NCBI RefSeq assembly: GCF_007097525.1
Contig: NZ_VKDD01000001.1
Span: 1-64,000, forward strand
DNA from: Thalassomonas sp. M1454
GTDB taxonomy: Bacteria; Pseudomonadota; Gammaproteobacteria; Enterobacterales; Alteromonadaceae
Length of the DNA: 64,000 nt
Direction of reading: 5' to 3'
Shown in pieces: positions 8,882-17,840 of this stretch. Below the pieces are notes generated by a model that searched no databases, was not told the DNA's origin, and saw only the letters and a list, made by a program, of their open reading frames with translations. The position numbers and the translations under genes are program-made. Every line of letters begins with the position of its first letter. Within the stretch, counting starts at the first letter, position 1.

Positions 8882-9236
8882 GTTCTTTCTTAGTCATTTT
8901 ATTCACGACTAAGGTAAACGAATTATCAATTAACCGCTCTACTTCCCCCTGTGGTACTGAACCATCAAAATAAACACTAATCCAATGCTTTTTATCCATA
9001 TGGTAGGCGGGCTTGATTGCGGGAAATATATCTTGCAGTGCTAAAGACTCATCCGGGTCACATTTTAAGTTAATCATATCTAGGTCATTATGATGACCTA
9101 ATAAGGCGAACATTTTATTGTTAACCTTAAACACAGCGACGTCATCACCAAAAGGAAAACTTAGTGAGGTACATGGCTTACTAAGAAGGTAGGGTTTTAG
9201 GTTTAGGTGTGACATAGTACTGCGATGAAGACTCAT
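8856..9236 (-). CDS. MmcQ/YjbR family protein
   Basis: This small (126-residue) protein has the MmcQ/YjbR fold: FPFGDDVAVFKVNNKMFALL, INLKCDPDESLALQ, then HMDKKHWISVYFDG and LIDNSFTLV. Family members resemble a DNA-binding CyaY-like fold but their role is not established. The first ATG is one base after the stop codon of the upstream gene, suggesting translational coupling; a second in-frame ATG at 9215 (MSHLNLK) gives the N-terminus most like E. coli YjbR, and neither has a good ribosome binding site. Confidence 0.85.
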   Translation of the reverse strand: MSLHRSTMSHLNLKPYLLSKPCTSLSFPFGDDVAVFKVNNKMFALLGHHNDLDMINLKCDPDESLALQDIFPAIKPAYHMDKKHWISVYFDGSVPQGEVERLIDNSFTLVVNKMTKKEQAAIKIHL

Positions 9237-9237
9237 C

Positions 9238-9630
9238 TTAAACTTTAATAGTATTTAATTCTTTTTCTAACCACTTAAGCGCTTTTTCTCTACCCATCTG
9301 CAAACCAGAAAATTCTTTAAGATTCCAACCATCATTAGCTCGTGTTTGGACAACGTCTTTGGTTTTAGCTACACCCTCTTTATTGTATGTTACGACAGCA
9401 ATCGCAACTAAATTTTCTAAAGAGGCTATATGTAATTTAGCTTCGAAGGTATAAGAGTAGTTGTGTAATTTATTAACTAAAATTGCGAAAGGTTCGGTAA
9501 AATATTCTATTAGAAATTCATCATATTCTTCACACATTTCTAATGTCATCATAGTACCTTGATCAACAATGACTTCTGCAATATTGTCAGCAAGAATATT
9601 TATATAACCAAAGCTAAGCTCGTATCTCAT
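9238..9630 (-). CDS. Small protein of unknown function, paralogue 1
   Basis: This 130-residue cytosolic protein has no known motif that I can name with certainty. Alternating strands and amphipathic helices (MRYELSFGYINILADNIAEVIV ... AIAVVTYNKEG ... FSGLQMGREKALKWLEKEL) suggest an alpha/beta fold somewhat like STAS or SEC14-type domains. I chose ATG 9630 because AAGG lies five bases upstream; an upstream ATG at 9660 lacks one. It is about 35-40% similar by eye to the next gene and ends at GREKA-WLEKEL in the same way. Three genes including YjbR form a tight operon. Confidence 0.75.
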   Translation of the reverse strand: MRYELSFGYINILADNIAEVIVDQGTMMTLEMCEEYDEFLIEYFTEPFAILVNKLHNYSYTFEAKLHIASLENLVAIAVVTYNKEGVAKTKDVVQTRANDGWNLKEFSGLQMGREKALKWLEKELNTIKV

Positions 9631-9656
9631 AAAAACCTTATTAATTAAATTGTTTC

Positions 9657-10055
9657 TCAAACACTAGTACTTGATTTAGTTAATTCACTTTCTAACCAGC
9701 GAATTGCTTTACCACGTCCCATTTCTAAACCAGAAAAAGAATTAAGATTGATAGCGCTTACATCTTTATATTTAAAAAATTCATCAATGATAGCAATGTT
9801 TTCTTTTGAATAAGAAACAACTGCAATAGCAGATAAATCTTCAGTAGAGCCTGATAAAGCAATAGCTTCAGGAGTAAAGCAATAATTATTTATATTGTTT
9901 ACTAAAACGGCATACGGTTTTTGTAAGTTGTCAGAGATAAACTCTCGGTATTCATGATACATATCAGCATTGACAACTGTATTATTATCAATGATCAATT
10001 CGACAATATTAGGTGTGGCTAAATTTAAATAGCCAAAACTTAATGTATAACGCAT
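9657..10055 (-). CDS. Small protein of unknown function, paralogue 2
   Basis: This 132-residue protein aligns along its whole length with the following gene (MRYTLSFGYLNLATPNIVELII ... AIAVVSYSKE ... FSGLEMGRGKAIRWLESEL), so the two arose by tandem duplication. ATG 10055 is preceded by AAGGAT at good spacing; the open frame extends 14 codons upstream without a site. No signal peptide or membrane segment. Function unknown; the same fold caveats apply. A sandwich of conserved W and E in the C-terminal helix is shared by both. Confidence 0.72.
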   Translation of the reverse strand: MRYTLSFGYLNLATPNIVELIIDNNTVVNADMYHEYREFISDNLQKPYAVLVNNINNYCFTPEAIALSGSTEDLSAIAVVSYSKENIAIIDEFFKYKDVSAINLNSFSGLEMGRGKAIRWLESELTKSSTSV

Positions 10056-10377
10056 GACATATCCTTTTTTGATAATGGAGAATATACGCAGGCACATTAT
10101 TTGTACAGAAATACAAAAATATCAATGAGTAACTCAAAGAAATTCCATAAAAGTTGAAGACCCCTCATCCGTGGGCAGTATCAGTTGAATTATTAGCGTT
10201 TAATTATATTTTTAATACATTATTTATAGATGACATTTTTATGAAATGCTAATTTTTTAACTGCTATTTGTTTATATTTCTATTATGTTATTGAAACTAA
10301 AACAATAAAACCTAGCTTTTCACAACGATTGATAAGTGGCACAATGAATAATAATAAAAATATCTTTAGGAAGCTCC
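10056..10377. other. Intergenic region, divergent promoters not resolved
   Basis: This AT-rich stretch separates the paralogue operon (-) from the protease gene (+) and must hold both promoters. I found no convincing -35/-10 pair, long inverted repeat or RNA gene. The protease gene has AGGAAG upstream of its ATG (about 10368-10373). Confidence 0.5.
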
Positions 10378-11631
10378 ATGCATCGCATTGCCGTACTGCT
10401 ACTTAGTTTGTTTAGTTCGCTAGCTCTAGCGACAGAACAAGCACAACAAATATTTCAAGAAATGGCCCCATCTTTATATCAAATTAGGTTAATAGATAAG
10501 GCTACTTCAGAAAAATCATCGATAGGCTCTGGCTTTCAAATTAGTGAAAACGGTTATATCGCAACAAATTACCATGTTATTTCTGGTTATGCGCAGTATC
10601 CCGAAAAATACATTATTGAGTATGAAGATAGCTTAGGAAAAAAAGGCCAGTTAGATTTACAAACCGTAGATGTCATTAATGACCTTGCTATCGTGTTATT
10701 AGCTGAAAACCCGCAACCTCAACATTTTATTATTTCAGAACTTACGCCTGAAAAAGGTGAGGAAATTTATTCGTTAGGTAATCCCCACGACTTAGGCATG
10801 ATAGTAGTACCGGGAACATATAATGGCTTAAAGAAAGAAGCATTTAATGATCGCATCCACTTTACTGGCTCGGTAAACCCCGGCATGAGTGGCGGACCTG
10901 TAGTAAATCGCTTCGGTGAAGTTGTTGGCATTAATGTGGCTTCTTCAGGTAACTCTATTGGCTTTTTAATCCCTCACGACAAATTAGCCAATCTAATTAA
11001 TCAGTTCGATGCACAAGTAGAAAAAACCATTGATGAGCAAATTACTGAGCAGTTACAAGCAAATCAACAAAGACTTATTTCAGAAATAATCCAAGGAGAC
11101 TGGCAAAGTAAAGCCTTTGCTGATGCCAACATTCCTGATGTAGGCGTTAATTATATCCGCTGTTGGGGCGATTCAAATGCCGACAAGCCCGACGCATTAA
11201 TATTTAAAGCGGTAACCAACTGCCAAATGGAAGAGTATGTCTATATATCTGAGTCATTAACAACAGGTCAAATAGATATGGAGTTCCATTATTTTGCCGC
11301 ACCTGAGTTATCTAGTTCTCGTTTTTATCAAATTTATCAAGCTCAAATTGCCCGTGCAAATACCGGTAACAATGTAAGCAAAGAAGATGTTACAGAATTT
11401 GAATGCCAGCATGATATTACTGGTTTAGAAAACCAATCGATTAAAAATAAATCTATCCTTTGTGTTCGTGCCTATAAAGAGTACCAAGGTTTGTATGATG
11501 TGATGTATATCGCAGCATCGGTAGATAAAAATAACAAAGCATTAGTAAGTCATTTTACTTTAGCTGGGGTTGAGAAAAAACTGTCTCAGCAGTTCAGTAA
11601 GAAATTTATGGAGTCAGTGACATGGAACTAA
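10378..11631 (+). CDS. Exported trypsin-like (S1C/DegP type) serine protease
   Basis: A signal peptide (residues 1 to about 19, cleavage after LALA) precedes a chymotrypsin-fold domain with an intact triad: H66 in TNYHVISG, D102 in VINDLAIV, S171 in GMSGGPV. The PDZ domains of DegP/DegQ are absent. After about residue 215 comes a charged coiled linker (QVEKTIDEQITEQLQANQQR) and an unrecognised domain of about 180 residues with four cysteines. It is predicted periplasmic. Its 3' end overlaps the FHA gene by ten bases in another frame, so the two are almost certainly translated together. Confidence 0.87.
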   Translation: MHRIAVLLLSLFSSLALATEQAQQIFQEMAPSLYQIRLIDKATSEKSSIGSGFQISENGYIATNYHVISGYAQYPEKYIIEYEDSLGKKGQLDLQTVDVINDLAIVLLAENPQPQHFIISELTPEKGEEIYSLGNPHDLGMIVVPGTYNGLKKEAFNDRIHFTGSVNPGMSGGPVVNRFGEVVGINVASSGNSIGFLIPHDKLANLINQFDAQVEKTIDEQITEQLQANQQRLISEIIQGDWQSKAFADANIPDVGVNYIRCWGDSNADKPDALIFKAVTNCQMEEYVYISESLTTGQIDMEFHYFAAPELSSSRFYQIYQAQIARANTGNNVSKEDVTEFECQHDITGLENQSIKNKSILCVRAYKEYQGLYDVMYIAASVDKNNKALVSHFTLAGVEKKLSQQFSKKFMESVTWN

Positions 11632-12584
11632 TCATTGAAGAGATAAATAGAGGTAAAAAGCTTATTGGTCGTCACAAGTTTTTCACTAATGAGATACAAG
11701 TTGGCCGAGGTTATCATAATGACATGATCCTCAGCGATCCTCATGTATGTGCAAATCACATCAGCTTAAAGTGTGTTGATGACGAATGGTTTATTGAAGA
11801 CCTTGGCTCCATTAATGGTACAACTATTGGCAAAAAAACTAAGATAACTCACCCTCAAAAAATCCAATCGGGTGATGTAATTGTGCTAGGTAAAACTCAA
11901 TTACGCTTTATACTGCCTGCCCACCCTGTTGTTGCCAGTGTTAAGTTTAGCGCCGTTGAAAACGTTGTTGAAATGCTTGGCCGTTGGTCAGTTATTGCTG
12001 CTTTACTCGCTGTATTTACCGGTTTAAATGTTACCTTTATGTACTTAAACATGCCAACCAAGGAAGTAAACTATAACTCTTTATTCCTTTGGGGGTTTGG
12101 CCTAACATTAGCTTACTCTTTATGGCCACTGTTCTGCTCGTTAATGGCACATTTAAATAAACGAGAAACACGTATAAGTGATCAATTAGGTATCTCATTT
12201 TTAATCATTAATTTATTTTGGATAATTGATTTCTTAGAAGCCTTTTTAGGCTTTAATGGTTCAAGTGATTGGTCAGGTCAGTGGTTTACTTTGCTGCTCG
12301 CCATAGGCCTAACGTATGCAATGTTTTGGTTTAATTTCTATATAGCGTTTGAGCAAACTACAAAGCGTAGAGTTAAATTTGCTTTAGGATTAACCACATT
12401 TATTTATGGTAGCTTGTTTGTGTATGACTTAAGCAATCAACCAGAGTTTAAATCTTATCCGCTATATAACAGCACAATAATGTCACCAACTTTTGCTATT
12501 GCTAGCCCTATCAGCCCTGATGAATTTATTAGTAACAGTGATAGTTTGTTTAAAGCTGTAGATGAAGAAAGTAAGGAAGAATAG
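11622..12584 (+). CDS. FHA-domain integral membrane protein
   Basis: Residues 1 to about 103 form a forkhead-associated domain, which normally binds phosphothreonine peptides: R29 in VGRG, H46 in CANHISL and N65 in SINGTTIG are the key positions, with Cys replacing the usual Ser of the SxxH motif. It is followed by five hydrophobic segments (about 113-135, 147-172, 184-206, 219-243, 250-270) and an acidic tail. The FHA is presumably cytoplasmic. It overlaps the protease gene, so the pair may be a signalling unit across the inner membrane; no Ser/Thr kinase gene is in the window. Confidence 0.85.
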   Translation: MELIIEEINRGKKLIGRHKFFTNEIQVGRGYHNDMILSDPHVCANHISLKCVDDEWFIEDLGSINGTTIGKKTKITHPQKIQSGDVIVLGKTQLRFILPAHPVVASVKFSAVENVVEMLGRWSVIAALLAVFTGLNVTFMYLNMPTKEVNYNSLFLWGFGLTLAYSLWPLFCSLMAHLNKRETRISDQLGISFLIINLFWIIDFLEAFLGFNGSSDWSGQWFTLLLAIGLTYAMFWFNFYIAFEQTTKRRVKFALGLTTFIYGSLFVYDLSNQPEFKSYPLYNSTIMSPTFAIASPISPDEFISNSDSLFKAVDEESKEE

Positions 12585-12616
12585 TAAGCCTTATATTAAT
12601 TCTTTATCCCGATAAA

Positions 12617-12648
12617 AAAGGCCAATTAATTTTCATTAATTGGCCTTT
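12617..12648. terminator. Bidirectional terminator between FHA gene and trpS
   Basis: The arms AAAGGCCAATTAAT and ATTAATTGGCCTTT pair perfectly around a four-base loop, with A and T runs on both sides. The FHA gene (+) and trpS (-) converge on it. Confidence 0.9.
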
Positions 12649-12670
12649 AAATTTTTATCAGTAGTAACGT

Positions 12671-13675
12671 CTATGGGCGAGCAATAAAACCTACCGCGTC
12701 ATAAACTGAAGTTAATACCTTACTAGCTTGTGCAGAAGCTTTTTCAGCACCTTCTCGCATCACGGTATTTAAGAATTCTTGGTCTTCACGATACTGATGG
12801 AACTTTTGCTGAATAGGCTCAAGCATAGCAACTACAGCATCAGCTACATCACCTTTAAGGTGACCATACATTTTATCTTCATATTGTGGCACTAAGCTTT
12901 CAATAGAATTACCGGTTGCACAAGATAACAATGACAGTAAGTTAGAAACGCCCGGCTTTTCAGCCACATCAAAATAAATATTTGCTTGTTCGTCTGAATC
13001 AGTTACAGCACGTTTAATCTTTTTAGTGATTTTTTTAGGGTCTTCTAATAAACCAATAAAGTTGCCTGGATTATTATCAGACTTTGACATTTTTTTAGTA
13101 GGCTCTTGTAAGCTCATAACTCTTGCACCAAATTCAGGGATGTAAGGATCTGGAACTTTAAAAGTATTGCCATAGATATTGTTAAAACGGTTAGCAATAT
13201 CACGAGCAAGTTCTAAATGTTGTTTTTGATCATCGCCAACAGGCACTCTATCCGCTTGATAAAGTAAAATATCAGCAGCCATTAATACCGGATAAGTAAA
13301 TAAGCCAGAGTTCATATTTGCTTCAGCTTTTTGTGACTTATCTTTGTATTGAGTCATACGATTTAGCTCACCCATTTGCGTATAACAATTTAGGATCCAA
13401 CCTAACTGGCTATGCTCTGGTACATGTGACTGCACGAAGATAGTACTTTTTGTATGATCAACACCACAAGCTAAATACAATGCTAAACCATCAAGACAAG
13501 CTTTATGTAATGCTTTAGGGTCTTGGCGAACGGTAATCGCATGTAAATCAACTAGGGAGTAATAACATTGGTGATCATCTTGCATATCTACCCATTGGCG
13601 TAATGCACCTAGATAGTTACCTATAGTTAAATCACCCGATGGCTGACAACCACTTAACACGACTGGCTTGGTCAT
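12671..13675 (-). CDS. trpS: Tryptophanyl-tRNA synthetase
   Basis: TrpS charges tRNA-Trp in the cytosol. It is 334 residues, the usual length for this class Ic synthetase. The ATP-binding HIGH equivalent is TIGNYLGAL near residue 17 and the KMSKS loop is [11 protein letters not shown] near residue 195; SGCQPSGDL opens the Rossmann fold. It lies 89 bases downstream of rpe; in E. coli rpe-gph-trpS form one operon, but here gph is missing from between them. Confidence 0.98.
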   Translation of the reverse strand: MTKPVVLSGCQPSGDLTIGNYLGALRQWVDMQDDHQCYYSLVDLHAITVRQDPKALHKACLDGLALYLACGVDHTKSTIFVQSHVPEHSQLGWILNCYTQMGELNRMTQYKDKSQKAEANMNSGLFTYPVLMAADILLYQADRVPVGDDQKQHLELARDIANRFNNIYGNTFKVPDPYIPEFGARVMSLQEPTKKMSKSDNNPGNFIGLLEDPKKITKKIKRAVTDSDEQANIYFDVAEKPGVSNLLSLLSCATGNSIESLVPQYEDKMYGHLKGDVADAVVAMLEPIQQKFHQYREDQEFLNTVMREGAEKASAQASKVLTSVYDAVGFIARP

Positions 13676-13764
13676 AATATTCCTTTGTACCTTTTAATAC
13701 TGTTTACGTTAACTAATTGACCTTAAATTTGATCAATTATTACTTAGTAATTCTTGTTACTTTA

Positions 13765-14439
13765 CTACTGTGCTACTTTACTTAATTCACTGCGCATATG
13801 GTCAATTGCAGCTTTGTAATCATTGGTTGAAAAAATAGCTGAACCGGCAACAAACATATCAGCACCCGCTTCGGCAATCTCTTTAATGTTATCGCCTTTA
13901 ACGCCGCCATCAACTTGCAAGCGGATATCTCGGCCACTGGCTTTAATTTTTTCTTTCACTAACTTTAATTTTTCTAACGTTGATGGAATAAATGATTGTC
14001 CACCAAAGCCCGGATTAACTGACATCAACAAAATAACATCGAGTTTATCCATCACAAAATCTAATACTTGGATAGGCGTTGCAGGATTAAGCACTAAACC
14101 TGCTTTACAGCCATTGTCTTTAATTAACTGTAACGTACGGTCTATATGGTCACTTGCTTCCGGGTGAAAAGTAATAATATCAGCACCAGCTTTCGCAAAC
14201 TCAGGCACTAAACTATCTACCGGTTTCACCATTAGATGCACATCAATAGGAGCCGTTATACCGTAATCTCGCAGTGCCTTACAGATCATTGGACCAAAGG
14301 TTAAGTTTGGCACAAAGTGATTATCCATAACATCAAAATGCACAACATCTGCGCCAGCAGCTAGTACCTTGGCGACATCATCACCTAAACGAGCAAAATC
14401 AGCAGACAAAATTGATGGAGCTATTAAAAACGAAGACAT
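13765..14439 (-). CDS. rpe: Ribulose-phosphate 3-epimerase
   Basis: Rpe interconverts ribulose-5-phosphate and xylulose-5-phosphate in the pentose phosphate pathway. It is 224 residues, a TIM barrel with metal ligands in the expected places: [26 protein letters not shown], the catalytic [13 protein letters not shown] and VDGGVKGDN. It is upstream of and probably cotranscribed with trpS. In E. coli dam and damX precede rpe; here dam is 42 kb away with aroB. Confidence 0.98.
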   Translation of the reverse strand: MSSFLIAPSILSADFARLGDDVAKVLAAGADVVHFDVMDNHFVPNLTFGPMICKALRDYGITAPIDVHLMVKPVDSLVPEFAKAGADIITFHPEASDHIDRTLQLIKDNGCKAGLVLNPATPIQVLDFVMDKLDVILLMSVNPGFGGQSFIPSTLEKLKLVKEKIKASGRDIRLQVDGGVKGDNIKEIAEAGADMFVAGSAIFSTNDYKAAIDHMRSELSKVAQ

Positions 14440-14677
14440 ACGCTACCTTAAAATGGGTTCGTTATTTTAGGCGCTACTTTAACCAAATAAACACTTAAGT
14501 TGAAGTAACAAAGAGTAAAAAACTCAATTTCACGCATTTTACCTTAAAAACCAACGCACAAAAAGTAATCAATCCGCACCAACTAGGTGCATATGACATT
14601 TCGCAAACTTCCTATCAATCCATAAACAAATTCTTACAAGCCTTTATCTATGGGCATTTCAGCATAAAATTTAGTAT

Positions 14678-14693
14678 TGGCACCCTGTTTGCA
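14678..14693 (+). promoter_or_regulatory. Sigma-54 promoter upstream of the porin-like gene
   Basis: TGGCAC-N5-TTGCA is a full match to the -24/-12 promoter of RpoN: GG at 14679-14680 and GC at 14691-14692 are separated by the obligatory ten bases. Transcription would start near 14704, leaving a leader of about 45 bases before the ATG at 14750. The rest of 14440-14677 should hold the enhancer sites of an NtrC-type activator; I could not assign one. Confidence 0.85.
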
Positions 14694-14749
14694 ACTCTTA
14701 GTTCAGTAAATTTAAAACTTAAAATAAAAATTTAAATCAGGGAAACATT

Positions 14750-15412
14750 ATGAAAAAAACATTAACTACCTCACTATTACTATCGACTATCGCTCTAGGT
14801 TCAACAGTTTCAACTTCAGCTTCTGCTATTGAAGGCATTGAAGGCTTAAGCGCTAACGTTGGTGTTGTATCGCAATACTTCTTCCGTGGTATCGCACAAA
14901 CAAGTACTGCTTCAGCAAGTGCTGGCTTAGATTATGAAATGGGTAACTTCTCTGTAGGTACATGGGCGGCTGACGTTCAAGACGGTATCGAAATTGATTT
15001 TTACGGTGCATACAGTTTAGAAACTGACGGCGGTTTAGGTTTAAGTGCTGGTTTTACTTCTTACCAATACACAGGTGATTTTGACTCAGCTTACAACGAA
15101 GTTAACTTAGGTTTAAGCTACAGCTTTTTATCTGCTTCTTTTAACGTAGGTACACACGAAGAAGATACTGGTTTAGGTATCCCAGAGTCAGATTACTCAT
15201 TCATCAGCGTAACAGCTGAATACGAAGGTTTTTACGCAACAGTTGGTACATGGGGTGAAGACTTTGACGGTGATTACGTAGAATTAGGTTACGGTACTTC
15301 AATTGGCGGTTTCGATATTGGTGTAGCACTACTATCTAACTCAGAAGAACTAGACCTTGAAACTGGCGAAGGTGAAGAATCATTAATCTTTAGCGTTGGT
15401 ACTTCTTTCTAA
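14750..15412 (+). CDS. TorF-family putative porin (TIGR02001 type)
   Basis: This 220-residue outer-membrane protein has a signal peptide (1 to about 26, ending SASA) and then alternating amphipathic strands ending in the C-terminal phenylalanine that marks beta-barrels (FSVGTSF). The N-terminal SANVGVVSQYFFRGIAQTS motif is typical of the TIGR02001/TorF family, which is often found near nitrogen-regulated genes. It is preceded by a sigma-54 promoter, which supports induction by nitrogen limitation. It is a single gene with its own terminator. The transported solute is unknown. Confidence 0.88.
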   Translation: MKKTLTTSLLLSTIALGSTVSTSASAIEGIEGLSANVGVVSQYFFRGIAQTSTASASAGLDYEMGNFSVGTWAADVQDGIEIDFYGAYSLETDGGLGLSAGFTSYQYTGDFDSAYNEVNLGLSYSFLSASFNVGTHEEDTGLGIPESDYSFISVTAEYEGFYATVGTWGEDFDGDYVELGYGTSIGGFDIGVALLSNSEELDLETGEGEESLIFSVGTSF

Positions 15413-15433
15413 TACGCTTTTATAAATACTGAA

Positions 15434-15465
15434 AACCGCCACTGCTTGCAGTCGGCGGTTTTTTA
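15434..15465 (+). terminator. Terminator of the porin-like gene
   Basis: A GC-rich hairpin (AACCGCC then ACTGC pairing with GCAGT then GGCGGTT, one bulged C) is followed by TTTTTTATT. It lies about 20 bases after the stop. Confidence 0.9.
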
Positions 15466-15547
15466 TTGTCTAAATTTTACTTGAATCAAAATTTAACATG
15501 CAGGTATAGTGCAAACTATTGTTAATAAGTTTTAAGTTGATAAAACA

Positions 15548-16471
15548 TTGTCTAAAGCCTCTATAATTCCAAAACCAGTCGCCGAGTATGATTTACGTTT
15601 GCTTAGGATATTTAAAGCTGTCGTTGAAAATGGTGGCTTTGCCGCAGCTGAAAAACAATTAGGAGTTACTCGCTCCACAATCAGTATCCACATGACCAAT
15701 TTAGAAGCTCGGATGCAATTAAAACTATGCGTACGCGGTAGAGGCGGATTTGCTCTTACTGAAGATGGACAAGCAGTTTATCATGCAGCGATTAGTTTAT
15801 TCGATTCTCTTGATGACTTCTCATTGATTGTTGGTACTCTGGGGAAAGAGCTTAGTGGTGAATTAACTATTTTATGTTCAGATCAACTCGACAAAGAAAA
15901 ACAGTTAAAGCTTGCACAAGTAATTCAACAGATCCACGACCAATCTCCCAACTTACATTTAGTTCTCGATACCGATTCAATCAACAATATCGAAAAATTA
16001 CTGTTAAAAGATAAAGCTCATATCGGTCTTTTTCCAAGTTATCAAAGCATTGAAGGACTTAGTTATGAAAACATTCATAGCGAGCCTATTTATCTTTGTT
16101 GTGCAAAAGAACACCCATTTTTTAAAGTTAAAGACAGCGAAATAACTGCTGATGCATTAGCGAAAGCGCCAGCTATTCACCCTGGAATAGATATTGATAA
16201 TGAAGGTCGAGAGCAGTTAAAAAAATTAAACTTAGCGGCTAAGGCATATCAATTTGATACTCGAAAATCGATGATTTTATCAGGGAGATATTTAGGTTAT
16301 ATGCCTCAAGGATACATTCAAAGAGAGTTAACCGAAGGTGATATACGCATTATCCAACCGCAAACATTAACCTATCAATTTGATTTATCTATGGTGCATA
16401 AAAAATTTCCAAGAGAAGTGGCTAAAGTTGAATTAGTGAAAGAAATAGTCAATAAGGTATTTAAAGACTAG
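15548..16471 (+). CDS. LysR-family transcriptional regulator
   Basis: This 307-residue protein has an N-terminal winged helix-turn-helix (about residues 14-73, LRLLRIFKAVVENGGFAAAE...) and a C-terminal periplasmic-binding-like effector domain. The start is TTG; it aligns codon for codon with the ATG start of the paralogue at 54411, and the next ATG would cut into the HTH. The two regulators share the opening LRLLRIF-AV-E-GGFAAAE, and both sit beside class III aminotransferase genes, here gabT, which converges on it. It is therefore a candidate regulator of gabTD. No good ribosome binding site. Confidence 0.88.
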   Translation: MSKASIIPKPVAEYDLRLLRIFKAVVENGGFAAAEKQLGVTRSTISIHMTNLEARMQLKLCVRGRGGFALTEDGQAVYHAAISLFDSLDDFSLIVGTLGKELSGELTILCSDQLDKEKQLKLAQVIQQIHDQSPNLHLVLDTDSINNIEKLLLKDKAHIGLFPSYQSIEGLSYENIHSEPIYLCCAKEHPFFKVKDSEITADALAKAPAIHPGIDIDNEGREQLKKLNLAAKAYQFDTRKSMILSGRYLGYMPQGYIQRELTEGDIRIIQPQTLTYQFDLSMVHKKFPREVAKVELVKEIVNKVFKD

Positions 16472-16494
16472 CTTAATATCAGTAGACGTATAAT

Positions 16495-16520
16495 AAAAAA
16501 GAGCAGCTAAATAGCTGCTC
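16495..16520 (-). terminator. Terminator of gabDT
   Basis: GAGCAGCT-AAAT-AGCTGCTC (16501-16520) is followed on the minus strand by TTTTTTATT. It lies 30 bases beyond the gabT stop and also downstream of the convergent LysR gene, where its plus-strand U-tract is weaker. Confidence 0.85.
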
Positions 16521-16550
16521 TTGTTGTATCAAAGTTTATAAAATATACGG

Positions 16551-17834
16551 TTAAGCAAGGCTATCAAACAATTGCTCAAATTTATCTAAGCCTTCATTTA
16601 GCAAGTCGTCACTTATCGTTAATGCTGGTAAGAAACGGATTACGTTACCGTAAAAGCCACAGGCTAAAAGTACTAAACCATACTCAGCAGCTTTGCCAAT
16701 AATCGCTTGGGTAAGCTCTGCATTAGGTTGTTCCATATCACCATCTTTAACTAATTCAATCGCAATCATCGAACCCAAATTACGAACTTCACCAATAAGC
16801 TTAGGGTGCTTAGCTTGAATTGCAGTTAAACGCTGGTTAAATTGCTCACCAATTTGCGCTGAGCGAGCAACTAAGTTTTCTTCTTCAATAACATCAAGAA
16901 CCGCTAATGCTGCCGCACAAGCAACCGGAGAGCCACCATATGTGCCGCCTAAACCGCCTGGTAAAGGAGCGTCCATAATTTCAGACTTGCCAACAACAGC
17001 AGAAATAGGGAAACCGCCAGCGATACCCTTAGCCATAGTGATAAGATCTGGTTCAACGTTGGCATATTCAAAGGCAAACATTTTACCAGTACGAGCAAAG
17101 CCCGTTTGAATTTCATCGGCAATTAATACAATTCCGTGCTCATCACATAAGGCACGCAGAGCTTGTAAAAATTCAGCAGGTGCTTGATAGAAACCACCCT
17201 CACCTTGAACAGGCTCAACAATAATTGCTGCAACATCAGTTGGCGCGATATCAACTTTAAATAAGTTTTCAATTGCTTTTAATGACTGTTTTACTGAAAT
17301 ATCATGACTTTCGATTGGGAACGGGGCATGAAAAATATCACCTGGGAATGGACCAAACAAATGCTTATAAGGGCTAATTTTACCAGTTAATGCCATGGTT
17401 AAATTAGTACGGCCATGGAAACCACCATTAAAGGCAATAACACCACGACGACCAGTATGAGCACGTGCAATCTTTACACAGTTTTCAACTGCTTCTGCGC
17501 CGGTAGATACAAAGATAGCTTTCTTTTCACTCTCCCCTGGAGCAATATCAGTTAGCTTCTCAGCAAGCTCAACCGCTACTTCGTATGGATTAACCATAAC
17601 GCAAGTATGGCTAAACTTTTCTAATTGCTCTTTAACCGCGGCAACAACTTTTGGATGACTGTGGCCAGTATTACACACGGCAATACCTGTACCAAAATCA
17701 ATATAACGCTTGCCTTCAACATCCCAGATCTCTGAGTTTACTGCTCGCTCTACGTACACTGGGTACATGTTACCTTGACCACGAGCGATTGCTTTTACTT
17801 TACGTGCTTGTAATTGTTGATTGTTCATTTTCAT
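16551..17834 (-). CDS. gabT: 4-aminobutyrate--2-oxoglutarate transaminase
   Basis: GabT transfers the amino group of GABA to 2-oxoglutarate, giving succinate semialdehyde and glutamate. It is 427 residues, a class III PLP aminotransferase. STGAEAVENCVKIAR binds PLP phosphate, ADEIQTGFARTG carries the aspartate that holds the pyridine nitrogen, and the lysine of TMAKGIAGG forms the Schiff base. It is six bases after gabD, so the two are one operon. GABA is the endpoint of the puu pathway encoded 3-15 kb away. AAGG lies four bases before the first ATG; the ATG two codons later is also possible. Confidence 0.96.
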   Translation of the reverse strand: MKMNNQQLQARKVKAIARGQGNMYPVYVERAVNSEIWDVEGKRYIDFGTGIAVCNTGHSHPKVVAAVKEQLEKFSHTCVMVNPYEVAVELAEKLTDIAPGESEKKAIFVSTGAEAVENCVKIARAHTGRRGVIAFNGGFHGRTNLTMALTGKISPYKHLFGPFPGDIFHAPFPIESHDISVKQSLKAIENLFKVDIAPTDVAAIIVEPVQGEGGFYQAPAEFLQALRALCDEHGIVLIADEIQTGFARTGKMFAFEYANVEPDLITMAKGIAGGFPISAVVGKSEIMDAPLPGGLGGTYGGSPVACAAALAVLDVIEEENLVARSAQIGEQFNQRLTAIQAKHPKLIGEVRNLGSMIAIELVKDGDMEQPNAELTQAIIGKAAEYGLVLLACGFYGNVIRFLPALTISDDLLNEGLDKFEQLFDSLA

Positions 17835-17840
17835 CTAACC

